Source: an uncultured Prevotellaceae bacterium (lineage in GTDB: Bacteria; Bacteroidota; Bacteroidia; Bacteroidales; Bacteroidaceae). Taken from it: DNA of 64,000 bases. Shown here in pieces: positions 16,620-24,834 of this stretch. The stretch is taken from positions 53,495 to 117,494 of the forward strand of contig CADACW010000013.1 of the NCBI GenBank assembly GCA_902786565.1. The letters are read 5' to 3'. The notes under the pieces are model-generated. The model was not told the DNA's origin, made no database searches, and saw only the letters and a list, made by a program, of their open reading frames with translations. The first letter of the stretch is position 1, and each line of letters begins with the position of its first letter. The position numbers and the translations under genes were made by a program.

Positions 16620-18347
16620 ATGAAACCGCTGACTATTGTCCTGGCTTGTATGGCAGCTGTGGCCGCAAATGCCCAAACCGACAACAAGTTGACTCTGAGC
16701 GGAAGCATACAGAGCGACATCTTGCTGCCGCAAACCGACAATGCCATAGGTGCCGAAAAGACAAGTGATTTCCTGACCAACACGTATGTGGACCTGAAAC
16801 TACAGCACAAATATGTGGAGGCGGGCACCAGACTGGAGTATTTGGAGCATCCACTGCCGGGCTTCGAGGGTGATTTCAAGGGCTGGGGCGTGCCACACTT
16901 CTACGTCAAGGGAAAGCTGGACTGGGCCGAACTCACCGCCGGCACATTCTACGAGGAGTTTGGCTCTGGTTTCATCCTGCGCACCTACGAGGAACGCTCG
17001 CTGGGCATCGACAACTCGCTGCTTGGAGCACGCCTTCTGTTGAAGCCGGCACGCGGCACACGCCTAAAGGCCCTGGCCGGACGGCAGCGTCATTACTGGA
17101 ACTGGAACAAGGGGTTGGTGAGCGGGGCCGACGCAGAGATTGACTTGGACGAATGGGTTCCCGCCCTGCAGCAGAATGGCACCCGCCTCACCCTCGGAGC
17201 TTCATGGGTGAACAAGCGCGAAGACCCAGACTATCTGGAACTTGACGTGGAAGAACCTACAGAGAAGGGCTACAAGATTGTCACCTATCAGGTGCAGCAA
17301 CCCAAATACGTGAACGCCTGGGACGTGAGGGCCAACCTGAACCACGGGCCGTGGAATGTCCTTGCCGAATATGCCCAGAAGAGTTATGACCCCTCTCAGG
17401 CCAATGGCTACATCTATCGTCGTGGCAGCACCGCCATGCTGTCCACTTCATTCTCGCAAAAGGGACTCAGCGTGCTCCTGCAGGCCAAGCGCTCCGAGGA
17501 TATGTCGTTCAAGAGCAAGCGCACAATGCTGGGCACCTCGTCGGCCATCAACCATCTGCCAGCCTTCACCCAAGACCACACCTACGCCTTGGCTGCCCTT
17601 TATCCTTACGCCACGCAGATGGCCGACGGCGAATGGGCCTATCAGGCCGAACTGGGATATAACTTCAAGCGCAAGACGGCCATCGGAGGAAAGTATGGCA
17701 TGAACCTGAAGATCAACTTCTCGTATGTGCGGGCCATCGACCGCCAGCCACTTTCAGCCGATGAGGGAACAGTGGCCCCACTTGCCACCACCGCCATGCG
17801 GCTGGCTGGCAGCACGGGCTACACTTCAAAATTCTTCAAATGGGGCGACGAGACCTACTATCAGGACCTTACCGTCCAACTCTCGCGCAAGCTCTCCAAA
17901 TCCTTCAAGCTCAACCTGATGTATATGAACCAGCGTTTCAATAAGGGCGTTGTTGAACTTGAGGGCGGCATGGTCCATAGCAACATCTTCGTTGCCGACG
18001 GCAAATACCAGTTCTCGCCAAATACTACCCTGCGCGTGGAGGCACAATACCTTCACACCAAGCAGGACGAGGGCGACTGGCTCTTTGCCCTGGCTGAACT
18101 GTCGCTGGCACCCCACTGGATGTTCACCGTCAGCGATGCGTGGAACTGCGGCGACAGCGACCCAACTTATCATGCCAGCAACACCCACCACCATTACTAC
18201 GACGCCCTCGTCACCTTTAATACCGGTGCACACCGCTTGCAGGCAGGCTATTGCCGCCGGATGGCAGGCTACAACTGTTCGGGAGGCGTATGCCGGTGGA
18301 TTCCGGCACAGAAAGGTTTCATCTTCTCTTACAACTACAGTTTTTAG
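16620..18347 (+). CDS. Outer-membrane beta-barrel-like protein (DUF6029-type)
   Basis: 575 residues with a signal peptide (KPLTIVLACMAAVAANAQ), then a long run of alternating hydrophobic/aromatic strands such as LKLQHKYVEAGTRLEYLEHP, FYVKGKLDWAELTAGTFYEEFG and LSKSFKLNLMYMNQRFN. It ends in an aromatic residue (FIFSYNYSF), the usual outer-membrane insertion signal. I believe this is the DUF6029 family, found in Bacteroidetes between a TlpA-like protein and an Omp28-like protein, but the family number is from memory. Function unknown. The ATG at 16620 lies 6 bp after the previous stop, and the next start is 11 bp downstream. Confidence 0.75.
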   Translation: MKPLTIVLACMAAVAANAQTDNKLTLSGSIQSDILLPQTDNAIGAEKTSDFLTNTYVDLKLQHKYVEAGTRLEYLEHPLPGFEGDFKGWGVPHFYVKGKLDWAELTAGTFYEEFGSGFILRTYEERSLGIDNSLLGARLLLKPARGTRLKALAGRQRHYWNWNKGLVSGADAEIDLDEWVPALQQNGTRLTLGASWVNKREDPDYLELDVEEPTEKGYKIVTYQVQQPKYVNAWDVRANLNHGPWNVLAEYAQKSYDPSQANGYIYRRGSTAMLSTSFSQKGLSVLLQAKRSEDMSFKSKRTMLGTSSAINHLPAFTQDHTYALAALYPYATQMADGEWAYQAELGYNFKRKTAIGGKYGMNLKINFSYVRAIDRQPLSADEGTVAPLATTAMRLAGSTGYTSKFFKWGDETYYQDLTVQLSRKLSKSFKLNLMYMNQRFNKGVVELEGGMVHSNIFVADGKYQFSPNTTLRVEAQYLHTKQDEGDWLFALAELSLAPHWMFTVSDAWNCGDSDPTYHASNTHHHYYDALVTFNTGAHRLQAGYCRRMAGYNCSGGVCRWIPAQKGFIFSYNYSF

Positions 18348-18358
18348 GCTCATATACA

Positions 18359-19216
18359 ATGAAAACAAGTGTGTCATATATCGCATTACTTGCCTCGTCA
18401 GTGCTTTTCTTCATTGCCTGTTCCAACATCGAAGAGAACGAGAGACTCCGCGTGGTGAACGTGGTGGAGAAGGATACGGTGCCCGAAGTGCCCACTCCTG
18501 AAGAGCCAGAAACCGACTTCTTTGCGGAAACACCCCGCCACATCCTAATTGAAGACTACACGGGACAGAACTGCGTGAACTGCCCCAATGCCACGGTGCT
18601 CATTGAGCAGCTGGTGAAAAAATACGACAGTGAGACCATCGTGCCCGTCGGCATCCATTCGGGCCCATTGGGCATAAGCCCGGCTAAAGACCCGAAAGGG
18701 CTGGCCACCGACTTGGGCGAAACCTATTACAAGCATTGGGGAATAGAAATGCAGCCTATGGGCATCATCAACCGTAGTGACGGTGCGCTGTCTACAGACT
18801 GGTGGACTCCTAAAGTGAGTTACGACATGGACACGCCCGCGCCCTCAATAAACATTTTCGTGGAAACCGTCCGTTCAGACAACAGCCCCCATTTAGATAT
18901 CAGCGTCACGCTGGCAGCCCGCGATGCCGTCAGCGGCAAGTTGCAACTGTGGCTGACGGAGGACAGCATCGTGGCCCCTCAGAAGATGCTCGACGGCAAG
19001 ACCAACCTCGAATACGTGCACAACCACGTGCTGCGCTGTGCCGTCAACGGTGTCTGGGGCGAAGACATCAGCCTGACCACCGGCGAGAAGACGACGCTTA
19101 CTTATGCCTACGAAGCCGAAGCCAACTGGCGGACCGACCAACTGGCCGTGGTGGCTTTCGTTTATACCGATGAGGCGGTGCTGCAAGTGGTCAGACACAA
19201 ATTCGGAAATCATTAA
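18359..19216 (+). CDS. Omp28-related outer-membrane lipoprotein
   Basis: 285 residues with a lipoprotein signal ending SSVLFFIAC. A thioredoxin-like domain starts at HILIEDYTGQNCVNCPNAT and carries a CVNC pair in the usual CxxC position (about residues 75-78). It matches the Omp28-related group first known from Porphyromonas gingivalis. The preceding TlpA-like oxidoreductase would be a natural partner for its cysteines. I chose the ATG at 18359 because it gives the lipobox; an upstream in-frame start would run into the previous gene. It ends 10 bp before proB. Confidence 0.85.
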   Translation: MKTSVSYIALLASSVLFFIACSNIEENERLRVVNVVEKDTVPEVPTPEEPETDFFAETPRHILIEDYTGQNCVNCPNATVLIEQLVKKYDSETIVPVGIHSGPLGISPAKDPKGLATDLGETYYKHWGIEMQPMGIINRSDGALSTDWWTPKVSYDMDTPAPSINIFVETVRSDNSPHLDISVTLAARDAVSGKLQLWLTEDSIVAPQKMLDGKTNLEYVHNHVLRCAVNGVWGEDISLTTGEKTTLTYAYEAEANWRTDQLAVVAFVYTDEAVLQVVRHKFGNH

Positions 19217-19226
19217 ACCAAACGTT

Positions 19227-20018
19227 ATGAAACAAAGGATTGTTGTGAAGATAGGCTCCAATGTGCTGACGCGCCCCGACGGCAAACTCGACGTGACCCG
19301 CATGTCGGCACTAGTGGACCAAATAGCGTGGCTGCGTCAGCACGACATAGAGGTCATTGTGGTCTCCAGCGGTGCCATGGCCAGCGGGCGCGGTGAACTG
19401 CGCTCGGCACTCACCACCACGGGGGCCAATGCCCACCAGCTCGACTCTGTGGAGCAGCGACAACTGTTCTCTGCCGTGGGTCAGGTGAAACTCGTCGGCC
19501 TCTACTACGACCTGTTCCGTGAATTCGGCATCCACGTGGGCCAGGTGCTCACCATGAAGGAGAACTTTCAGCCCGGCGAGCAGTACGACAACCAGCGGGC
19601 TTGCATGACCGTAATGCTCGACAATGGTGTGCTGCCCATCGTCAACGAGAACGACACTGTCTCGGTGACCGAGCTGATGTTCACCGACAACGACGAACTC
19701 TCCGGCCTCATTGCCCAGATGATGAAGGCCGACACGCTCATCCTGCTCTCGAATATCGACGGCATCTTCACCTCCCACCCCGACGCCCCCGACGCCAAGT
19801 TGATTGAGCGGGTGTCCCCCGGCCGCGATCTTTCGGAATATATCCAGCCGGAGAAGAGTGCTTTCGGACGTGGCGGCATGCACTCCAAGTACACCACCGC
19901 ACAGAAGGTGCAGCAAGCCGGCATTCGTGTCATCATCGCCAATGGCGAGCGCGATAACATCCTTGTCGACCTGATGACGAGGCGCGACAGCACGCCCCAT
20001 ACCGAGTTCCAGCCTTAG
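19227..20018 (+). CDS. proB: Glutamate 5-kinase (no PUA domain)
   Basis: 263 residues. It phosphorylates glutamate in the first step of proline synthesis. Visible are IVVKIGSNVLT, VSSGAMASGR, the glutamate-binding IVNENDTVSV, and DNDELSGLIAQMMKADTLILLSNIDG. The C-terminal PUA domain of E. coli ProB (367 residues) is missing, as in many Bacteroidetes. proA is not next to it, so the pathway is split here. A long perfect hairpin at 20038-20099 follows. Confidence 0.94.
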   Translation: MKQRIVVKIGSNVLTRPDGKLDVTRMSALVDQIAWLRQHDIEVIVVSSGAMASGRGELRSALTTTGANAHQLDSVEQRQLFSAVGQVKLVGLYYDLFREFGIHVGQVLTMKENFQPGEQYDNQRACMTVMLDNGVLPIVNENDTVSVTELMFTDNDELSGLIAQMMKADTLILLSNIDGIFTSHPDAPDAKLIERVSPGRDLSEYIQPEKSAFGRGGMHSKYTTAQKVQQAGIRVIIANGERDNILVDLMTRRDSTPHTEFQP

Positions 20019-20037
20019 TCCATACAAAAACAGACGG

Positions 20038-20099
20038 AAACGAATTGCCGTAATTACCATTTTATAAGAATCAGAAATGGTAATTACGGCAATTCGTTT
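20038..20099. terminator. Long perfect inverted repeat between convergent genes
   Basis: Two 25-bp arms (20038-20062 and 20075-20099) match perfectly around a 12-base loop, flanked by A-runs on one side and T-runs on the other. The arms end in AAA and TTT, so it can act as a terminator in both directions for proB and the convergent decarboxylase gene. The stem is unusually long and only moderately GC-rich for a terminator. Confidence 0.85.
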
Positions 20100-20111
20100 T
20101 GCGGATTCAGC

Positions 20112-21887
20112 TTAACAGCGCTCTATCCAGGCCAGCGTGTCGCCCTTGCGTACCTTGGCACCCTGTTTGGCGCTGACTTCCACCAGCTTGCCACCGAGGG
20201 CAGCAGGGATGGGAACAATCTCGCCCCACTTCTCCACAAGGTAACAGAAGGTCTGGCCCTCCTCGTACTTCTGGCCGATGAACGGATCAATGCACGGGGC
20301 ACACTCGCCGTCGCCATTGAACTCATAGAATATCTGTCCGGCCGAGGGGCATACCAGAGCGTCGGCCTTGGCATGCTTGAATGCAGCCAGTTCTTCGGGC
20401 TTCAGCTTCGAGCCGCCCAGCTTGGCATCCTTGGCCTTTTGAATGTCGGCCAGCAACTGCTTCTTGGCCTGTCCGCTCTTGAAGGGACGGTACTGTTCGG
20501 GGTGCATGGCCAACTCGAAGAGTTCCTCGTTGTCCTGACCATAGTCCCAGCCGTTCTCGTCCATTTCCTTCTTGAAGCCATCCAGCGCATTGGGTAGCAG
20601 CGTGTGCGGATCAACGTCGGTGAACTCGCGTTTCTGCTGCTTTGCCAGTTCGATGAGTTCCGGGGCGATGGTGCCGGGCACCTTGCCACTCTTGCCGAGA
20701 ATCATGCCCCAAATGGCATCATCCATCATCACGTAGCGACCCTTGCCCTGCTCCATGGTGAGCAAGTTCATCAGAGCGATATTCTTCGTGTACTGCGAGA
20801 ACGGCGTGACCAGTGGGGGATAGCCCACACGCGGCCATACATATTCCACCTCGTTGAACAGCTTCACCAGCATATCGTCCATTGTCAGCGTAGGCTCGCC
20901 CTTCTTCTCGCGCAGTTTGTTGATCATGGTCTGGATGGGCCCAAGATCGGCCATCATCGAGCCCATCATGCCGCCTGGCAGTCCGCTGCCAAGCAACAAA
21001 CTCGACATGTGTTTGTTGGCAGGGTTGATGAACAGGCCAAGCCAGTCGTCTATAAACTCCTGGGTCAGTGTGCGGGCTTGCATATAGGCGTTCATATTGA
21101 TGTCGGCCACCTCGAAGCCCTCGTTCTTCAGCATCGACTGCACCGATATGATATCCGGGTGCACCTTGCCCCAACTGAGCGGTTCAATGGCCGTGTCGAT
21201 GATGTCGGCACCATTGTTGCACACTTCCAGGATGCTGGCCATTGACAGGCCAGGGCCTGAGTGGCCATGATACTGTATGATGATGTCGGGATGCTTCGTC
21301 TTTATAGCTTTCGTCAGGGCACCCAGCATGGCGGGCTGTCCGATACCTGCCATATCCTTCAGGCAAATCTCTTCGGCTCCAGCGGCAATGACCTCGTCGG
21401 CAATGGCGCTATAGTACTCCACAGTATGCACGGGGCTGGTGGTGATGCAGAGCGTGGCCTGCGGAATCATGCCAGCGGCCTTGGCCCACTTGATTGAGGG
21501 GATGATGTTGCGGGTGTCGTTCAGTCCACAGAAGATGCGCGGTATGTCCACGCCCTGTGCGTGTTTCACCTTGTACATCAGCTCTCGCACATCGTCGGGC
21601 ACGGGGTACATGCGCAGGGCATTGAGGCCGCGGTCGAGCATGTGGGTCTGTATGCCCACCTGGTTGAAGGGCTTGCAGAATGCGCGTACAGCCAGGTTGG
21701 GGTTTTCGCCTGCCATCAGGTTCACCTGCTCAAAGGCGCCGCCATTGGTCTCCACACGAGCGAAGCAGCCCATATCGATGATGGCGGGGGCAATGCGCTC
21801 CAACTGGTCCTTGCGGGGCTGGAATTTTCCGCTCGACTGCCACATATCGCGGTAGACAAGACTAAACTTGATTTTCTTTTTTACCAT
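20112..21887 (-). CDS. Oxaloacetate decarboxylase alpha/pyruvate carboxylase subunit B-like protein
   Basis: 591 residues. An HMGL-type carboxyltransferase TIM barrel (about residues 5-280) is followed by the conserved PYC/OADA domain (about 290-470). YRDMWQSSG, CLKDMAGIG and YHGHSGPG carry metal and substrate residues; the usual RDAHQS has become RDMWQS. The C-terminal biotinyl-like domain (about 515-591) reads LVEKWGEIVPIP where EAMKM would be, so the biotinylated lysine is replaced by glycine. It may work with a separate biotin carrier, or not be biotin-dependent at all. It is a single gene, without beta/gamma subunits or biotin carboxylase beside it. Confidence 0.85.
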   Translation of the reverse strand: MVKKKIKFSLVYRDMWQSSGKFQPRKDQLERIAPAIIDMGCFARVETNGGAFEQVNLMAGENPNLAVRAFCKPFNQVGIQTHMLDRGLNALRMYPVPDDVRELMYKVKHAQGVDIPRIFCGLNDTRNIIPSIKWAKAAGMIPQATLCITTSPVHTVEYYSAIADEVIAAGAEEICLKDMAGIGQPAMLGALTKAIKTKHPDIIIQYHGHSGPGLSMASILEVCNNGADIIDTAIEPLSWGKVHPDIISVQSMLKNEGFEVADINMNAYMQARTLTQEFIDDWLGLFINPANKHMSSLLLGSGLPGGMMGSMMADLGPIQTMINKLREKKGEPTLTMDDMLVKLFNEVEYVWPRVGYPPLVTPFSQYTKNIALMNLLTMEQGKGRYVMMDDAIWGMILGKSGKVPGTIAPELIELAKQQKREFTDVDPHTLLPNALDGFKKEMDENGWDYGQDNEELFELAMHPEQYRPFKSGQAKKQLLADIQKAKDAKLGGSKLKPEELAAFKHAKADALVCPSAGQIFYEFNGDGECAPCIDPFIGQKYEEGQTFCYLVEKWGEIVPIPAALGGKLVEVSAKQGAKVRKGDTLAWIERC

Positions 21888-21931
21888 AGATAACAGATTA
21901 GGTTATTAGATTGGTTCGTGAATAATTATTG

Positions 21932-21939
21932 CAAAGTTA
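21932..21939 (-). promoter_or_regulatory. -7 element upstream of the decarboxylase-like gene
   Basis: Minus-strand TAACTTTG, about 45 bp before the ATG at 21887. The expected -33 TTTG is slightly misplaced (22 bp away). Confidence 0.5.
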
Positions 21940-22019
21940 CTACTTTTTGTGCACACGACACCAAAATCGCTGTTAAAAGGAGTTAAACGCCATCATTTTT
22001 CCCTTCCCTTTTCCCATCC

Positions 22020-23258
22020 TTACCACCTCAAAACCTCTGCATCGCCAAAATACTCATAACCGCTGATCAGCACACGGTCACCAGCCTGAAGTCCCTCCAT
22101 CACCTCATAGTGTTCTGTGTTCTGTCGCCCCAGTTTGATGGGGACGCGACTGGCTCTACGTCCCGTCTCATCGACCTTCATCAGCCACTGGCCACCTGTC
22201 TGAGCATAGAAATTGCCACGGGGAATGATGAGCCGGTGCTCTGGTCTGCCAAGTTCGATTTGCAAGCGGAGGCTCTGGCCTAAGAGAAGATTTGCACAGT
22301 TTCCTCTCAGTTCAATTTCAAAGCTATGATCCTGTACCTGTGGCGTAATGCGGCTTACCTCAAAAGAAAGTTCACGCCCTTTCAGAAAAGCAGTAGCGGG
22401 AAGTCCAGTTTGGATGCGGTCGATGTAGTATTCGTTCAGTCTGGCCGTCACCTTATAGTCAGTCAGCAAGCCTATCTCGCTCACCTGCGCGCCAGCAGAA
22501 ATTTGTGCGCCGATAGTGGCATTGAGGTTGCCTATTTGCCCGTCAATGGGCGCCAGGACGACAAGGGCGTCGCGGCGACGGTTGCTGTTCTCCAGTTTCT
22601 GCGCCTCCATCTGCATCTGTTGCTGGATGAGTTGACGGCCAATGACATTCAGCACAGAGTCCTGATGCAGACTCTCGATGTTGAGGAGCGTACGCTGGCG
22701 GTTGTACTCGTATTCATCTCGAGCCATCTGGAGCTGCGCTTTACTTCTGACCCCCATCCGCGCCTCTTCCTCGGCCAATTCATAGTCCTGCGCCATCTTC
22801 TTCAGATCAAAATTGGCCTGCAGGGCCTGACTGCGCACGGTGATGCTCTTCTGTTGCATCTCGATAAGTTGCTGGCGGTGCTGCATCTGTCGCAGTTCGT
22901 AATTCTGCCGTTCTGCCGCCATTTCCTCCAGCACCTTCGGGTTCGACAGCACGAGTATAGTATCGCCGCGCTGCAGCACGTCGCCGTTGCGGCAGCAGAT
23001 ACGTTCCACTGTGCCGGTCTCCATCACATTCACTCTCATGCTCGTGGCCGGACTGACGACGCCATTCACGTCAATATATTCCACGAACTCGCCTTCGACG
23101 GCAGTTGCTATTTGCTCATGTGCAATCTGCACCTTCAGTGTGCGTGGTCCAAGTTGCAACATCAGGGCATAAACCATCAATGCGACGAGCACGGCTCCCC
23201 CTATTATGTACTTACGGTAGTTTACGTACCACGGCTTCTTAGGTAACTTAATATCCAT
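22020..23258 (-). CDS. HlyD/MacA-type periplasmic adaptor
   Basis: 412 residues. One N-terminal membrane anchor (about 18-36, KYIIGGAVLVALMVYALML), then a lipoyl half-motif (VNVMETGTVERICCRNGDVLQRGDTILVL). A long helical hairpin follows (about 110-230, rich in Q/E/R), then a second lipoyl half (VVLAPIDGQIGNLNATIGAQISAG) and beta-barrel and proximal domains. It should bridge an inner-membrane ABC transporter to the TolC protein encoded 20 bp upstream. Its probable ABC partners are at 30117-35453, not adjacent, but share the same regulatory sites. Confidence 0.9.
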   Translation of the reverse strand: MDIKLPKKPWYVNYRKYIIGGAVLVALMVYALMLQLGPRTLKVQIAHEQIATAVEGEFVEYIDVNGVVSPATSMRVNVMETGTVERICCRNGDVLQRGDTILVLSNPKVLEEMAAERQNYELRQMQHRQQLIEMQQKSITVRSQALQANFDLKKMAQDYELAEEEARMGVRSKAQLQMARDEYEYNRQRTLLNIESLHQDSVLNVIGRQLIQQQMQMEAQKLENSNRRRDALVVLAPIDGQIGNLNATIGAQISAGAQVSEIGLLTDYKVTARLNEYYIDRIQTGLPATAFLKGRELSFEVSRITPQVQDHSFEIELRGNCANLLLGQSLRLQIELGRPEHRLIIPRGNFYAQTGGQWLMKVDETGRRASRVPIKLGRQNTEHYEVMEGLQAGDRVLISGYEYFGDAEVLRW

Positions 23259-23278
23259 AACTTTTCATCTTTCATTTT

Positions 23279-24700
23279 TCATCTTAATGTCAGGCTTCTC
23301 AGTCCGTAGTACAGACTCCAGTACGTTTGCAGTGCTCCTATGAATGAGCGTTGTGCATTGTCTTTCTCGCTGATGCTGGCGTTCAGTTCCAGCAGCGACG
23401 AGCGTCCTTGCAAGTAGAGCCAGCGTGCCACCTCATAGCGGCGCAGTGCCGTCTCACGAGTCCTGCTGGCTATCTTGACACGGTAGGCCTGCAGGTTGTA
23501 TTGCCGCACCATCTTCTGCACGTTCAGTCTGAAGTCTTGCATGGCCTGCTCGCTTTGCGTCTGCGTCAGTTCCAGTCGCGACTTGGCAACGCGCACCTGG
23601 CCCTTGCCGCGCCCCCAGTCCAAGAGTGGCAGCGACACGGTCATACTCACATATTGTTGGTTCAGCGGCTGTGTGTAAGTCTCCTTCAATGTTGTGCCCT
23701 TCTGTGAGAGTCCGAACTGCATATAGAGATCGGCTTTCAGACCACGGTTAGCCTTGGCTGACGACAGCGCACTTTGGCTCTCGATGATATTCAGCCGCAG
23801 TTGCGCAGGGTCAGGGTTGTTCTGCAATGCCAATGCTAACGCCTCGTCGGCATCTATCACTTCATTGCTGATGAGTGTGTCGGGCACCACCGACAGGGTC
23901 ACCTCCTCTTTAATTCCGAGATAGGAGCGCAGCGTCTGCATGGCATCCTCTACCTCCGCCTCGGCATTCAGGCGGTTAGTCTCCTCCGTCAGCTTTCCCA
24001 CCTCCAGCTGCAGCATTTCGTTTTCAGTGATGCTGCCACGTTCATAGCGGCGATGGGCATAGCGCAGCAGCGTGTCGCTCACGGCATAGTTCTGCCGCGC
24101 TATTTCAAGATTCGTCTGTGCCGAAGCCAGCATAAAGAAATAGGTACTAGTGCGCGAGGCCACCAGTTCCATCGTCTCACGGTACTGTTTCTGGGCGATG
24201 CTGTGGCGTAGCGGTTCCGTTCGCCGCGCCCATCGCAGGCTGTTGTGGCCGAAGAGGTTCTGCTGATAGCCTATGGAGAACGGTACGCTGCTGTAGCCGT
24301 GTGTCTGCTGTTCAAACTCGTCAAGCCGCTGTAGATCGCTTCGCAGAAAAAGGGTGCCGCCCGTCAATGTCACGTTCTGGCTGATATTCAGAGACAAGTC
24401 CGTGCTCAACTGGTTCTGCCGTACAAAGACATTGGTGCCGTCGGGTTGCGTGATGCCGTTCAGTTGCCGGTTCAGCGACGGCGAACTGCTTAGTGTCACC
24501 GATGGCAGGTAGTTGGCCTTGTGGTAGCGGTAACTCCACTCCGCAGCCTCCAGGGCGTGACGCGCAGCCAATGCTTCGCTCGACTGCTCTTGGGCAAGCC
24601 TGATGGCCTCGCCCAGCGTCAGCTGCACGGAGTCTGTCTGGCCCATTGCCTGCGCTGCCGCCAAGCAGGCTATTAAAAGAAGATGCGTTTTGGCTTTCAT
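23279..24700 (-). CDS. TolC-family outer-membrane channel
   Basis: 473 residues with a signal peptide ending QAMGQ, followed by two OEP repeats rich in long amphipathic helices (VQLTLGEAIRLAQEQSSEALAARHALEAAE at the start, ESQSALSSAKANRGL in the second half). This is the usual TolC layout: outer-membrane beta barrel plus periplasmic alpha barrel. It is the first gene of a two-gene unit with the HlyD-like adaptor. The 134-bp upstream spacer holds a sigma-54-like promoter (24726-24741) and a palindrome pair (24797-24832). Confidence 0.92.
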   Translation of the reverse strand: MKAKTHLLLIACLAAAQAMGQTDSVQLTLGEAIRLAQEQSSEALAARHALEAAEWSYRYHKANYLPSVTLSSSPSLNRQLNGITQPDGTNVFVRQNQLSTDLSLNISQNVTLTGGTLFLRSDLQRLDEFEQQTHGYSSVPFSIGYQQNLFGHNSLRWARRTEPLRHSIAQKQYRETMELVASRTSTYFFMLASAQTNLEIARQNYAVSDTLLRYAHRRYERGSITENEMLQLEVGKLTEETNRLNAEAEVEDAMQTLRSYLGIKEEVTLSVVPDTLISNEVIDADEALALALQNNPDPAQLRLNIIESQSALSSAKANRGLKADLYMQFGLSQKGTTLKETYTQPLNQQYVSMTVSLPLLDWGRGKGQVRVAKSRLELTQTQSEQAMQDFRLNVQKMVRQYNLQAYRVKIASRTRETALRRYEVARWLYLQGRSSLLELNASISEKDNAQRSFIGALQTYWSLYYGLRSLTLR

Positions 24701-24725
24701 TCCCAGTTGCTTTTTTCAAAACAAC

Positions 24726-24741
24726 TTCAATTTCTGTGCCA
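24726..24741 (-). promoter_or_regulatory. Sigma-54-like promoter of tolC-hlyD
   Basis: On the minus strand TGGCACA-GAAA-TTGAA, close to the consensus TGGCACG-N4-TTGCW with exact spacing. It lies 26 bp from the tolC ATG, and the nearest palindrome is 55 bp further upstream. Confidence 0.65.
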
Positions 24742-24796
24742 AAAACGCATCTTGTTGATTCATAGTAACATGGCCTGAACAGGCCCTGCTCCTTTT

Positions 24797-24832
24797 CGTG
24801 CAAAACCGCACGTCAGCGTGCAAAATCGCACG
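24797..24832 (-). promoter_or_regulatory. Paired 16-bp palindromes upstream of tolC (activator sites)
   Basis: CGTGCAAAACCGCACG at 24797-24812 and CGTGCAAAATCGCACG at 24817-24832. Both have the form YGTGC-N6-GCACR, with starts 20 bp apart. The same paired element lies upstream of the ABC permease operon and of the NtrC-type regulator gene. Confidence 0.75.
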
Positions 24833-24834
24833 GT

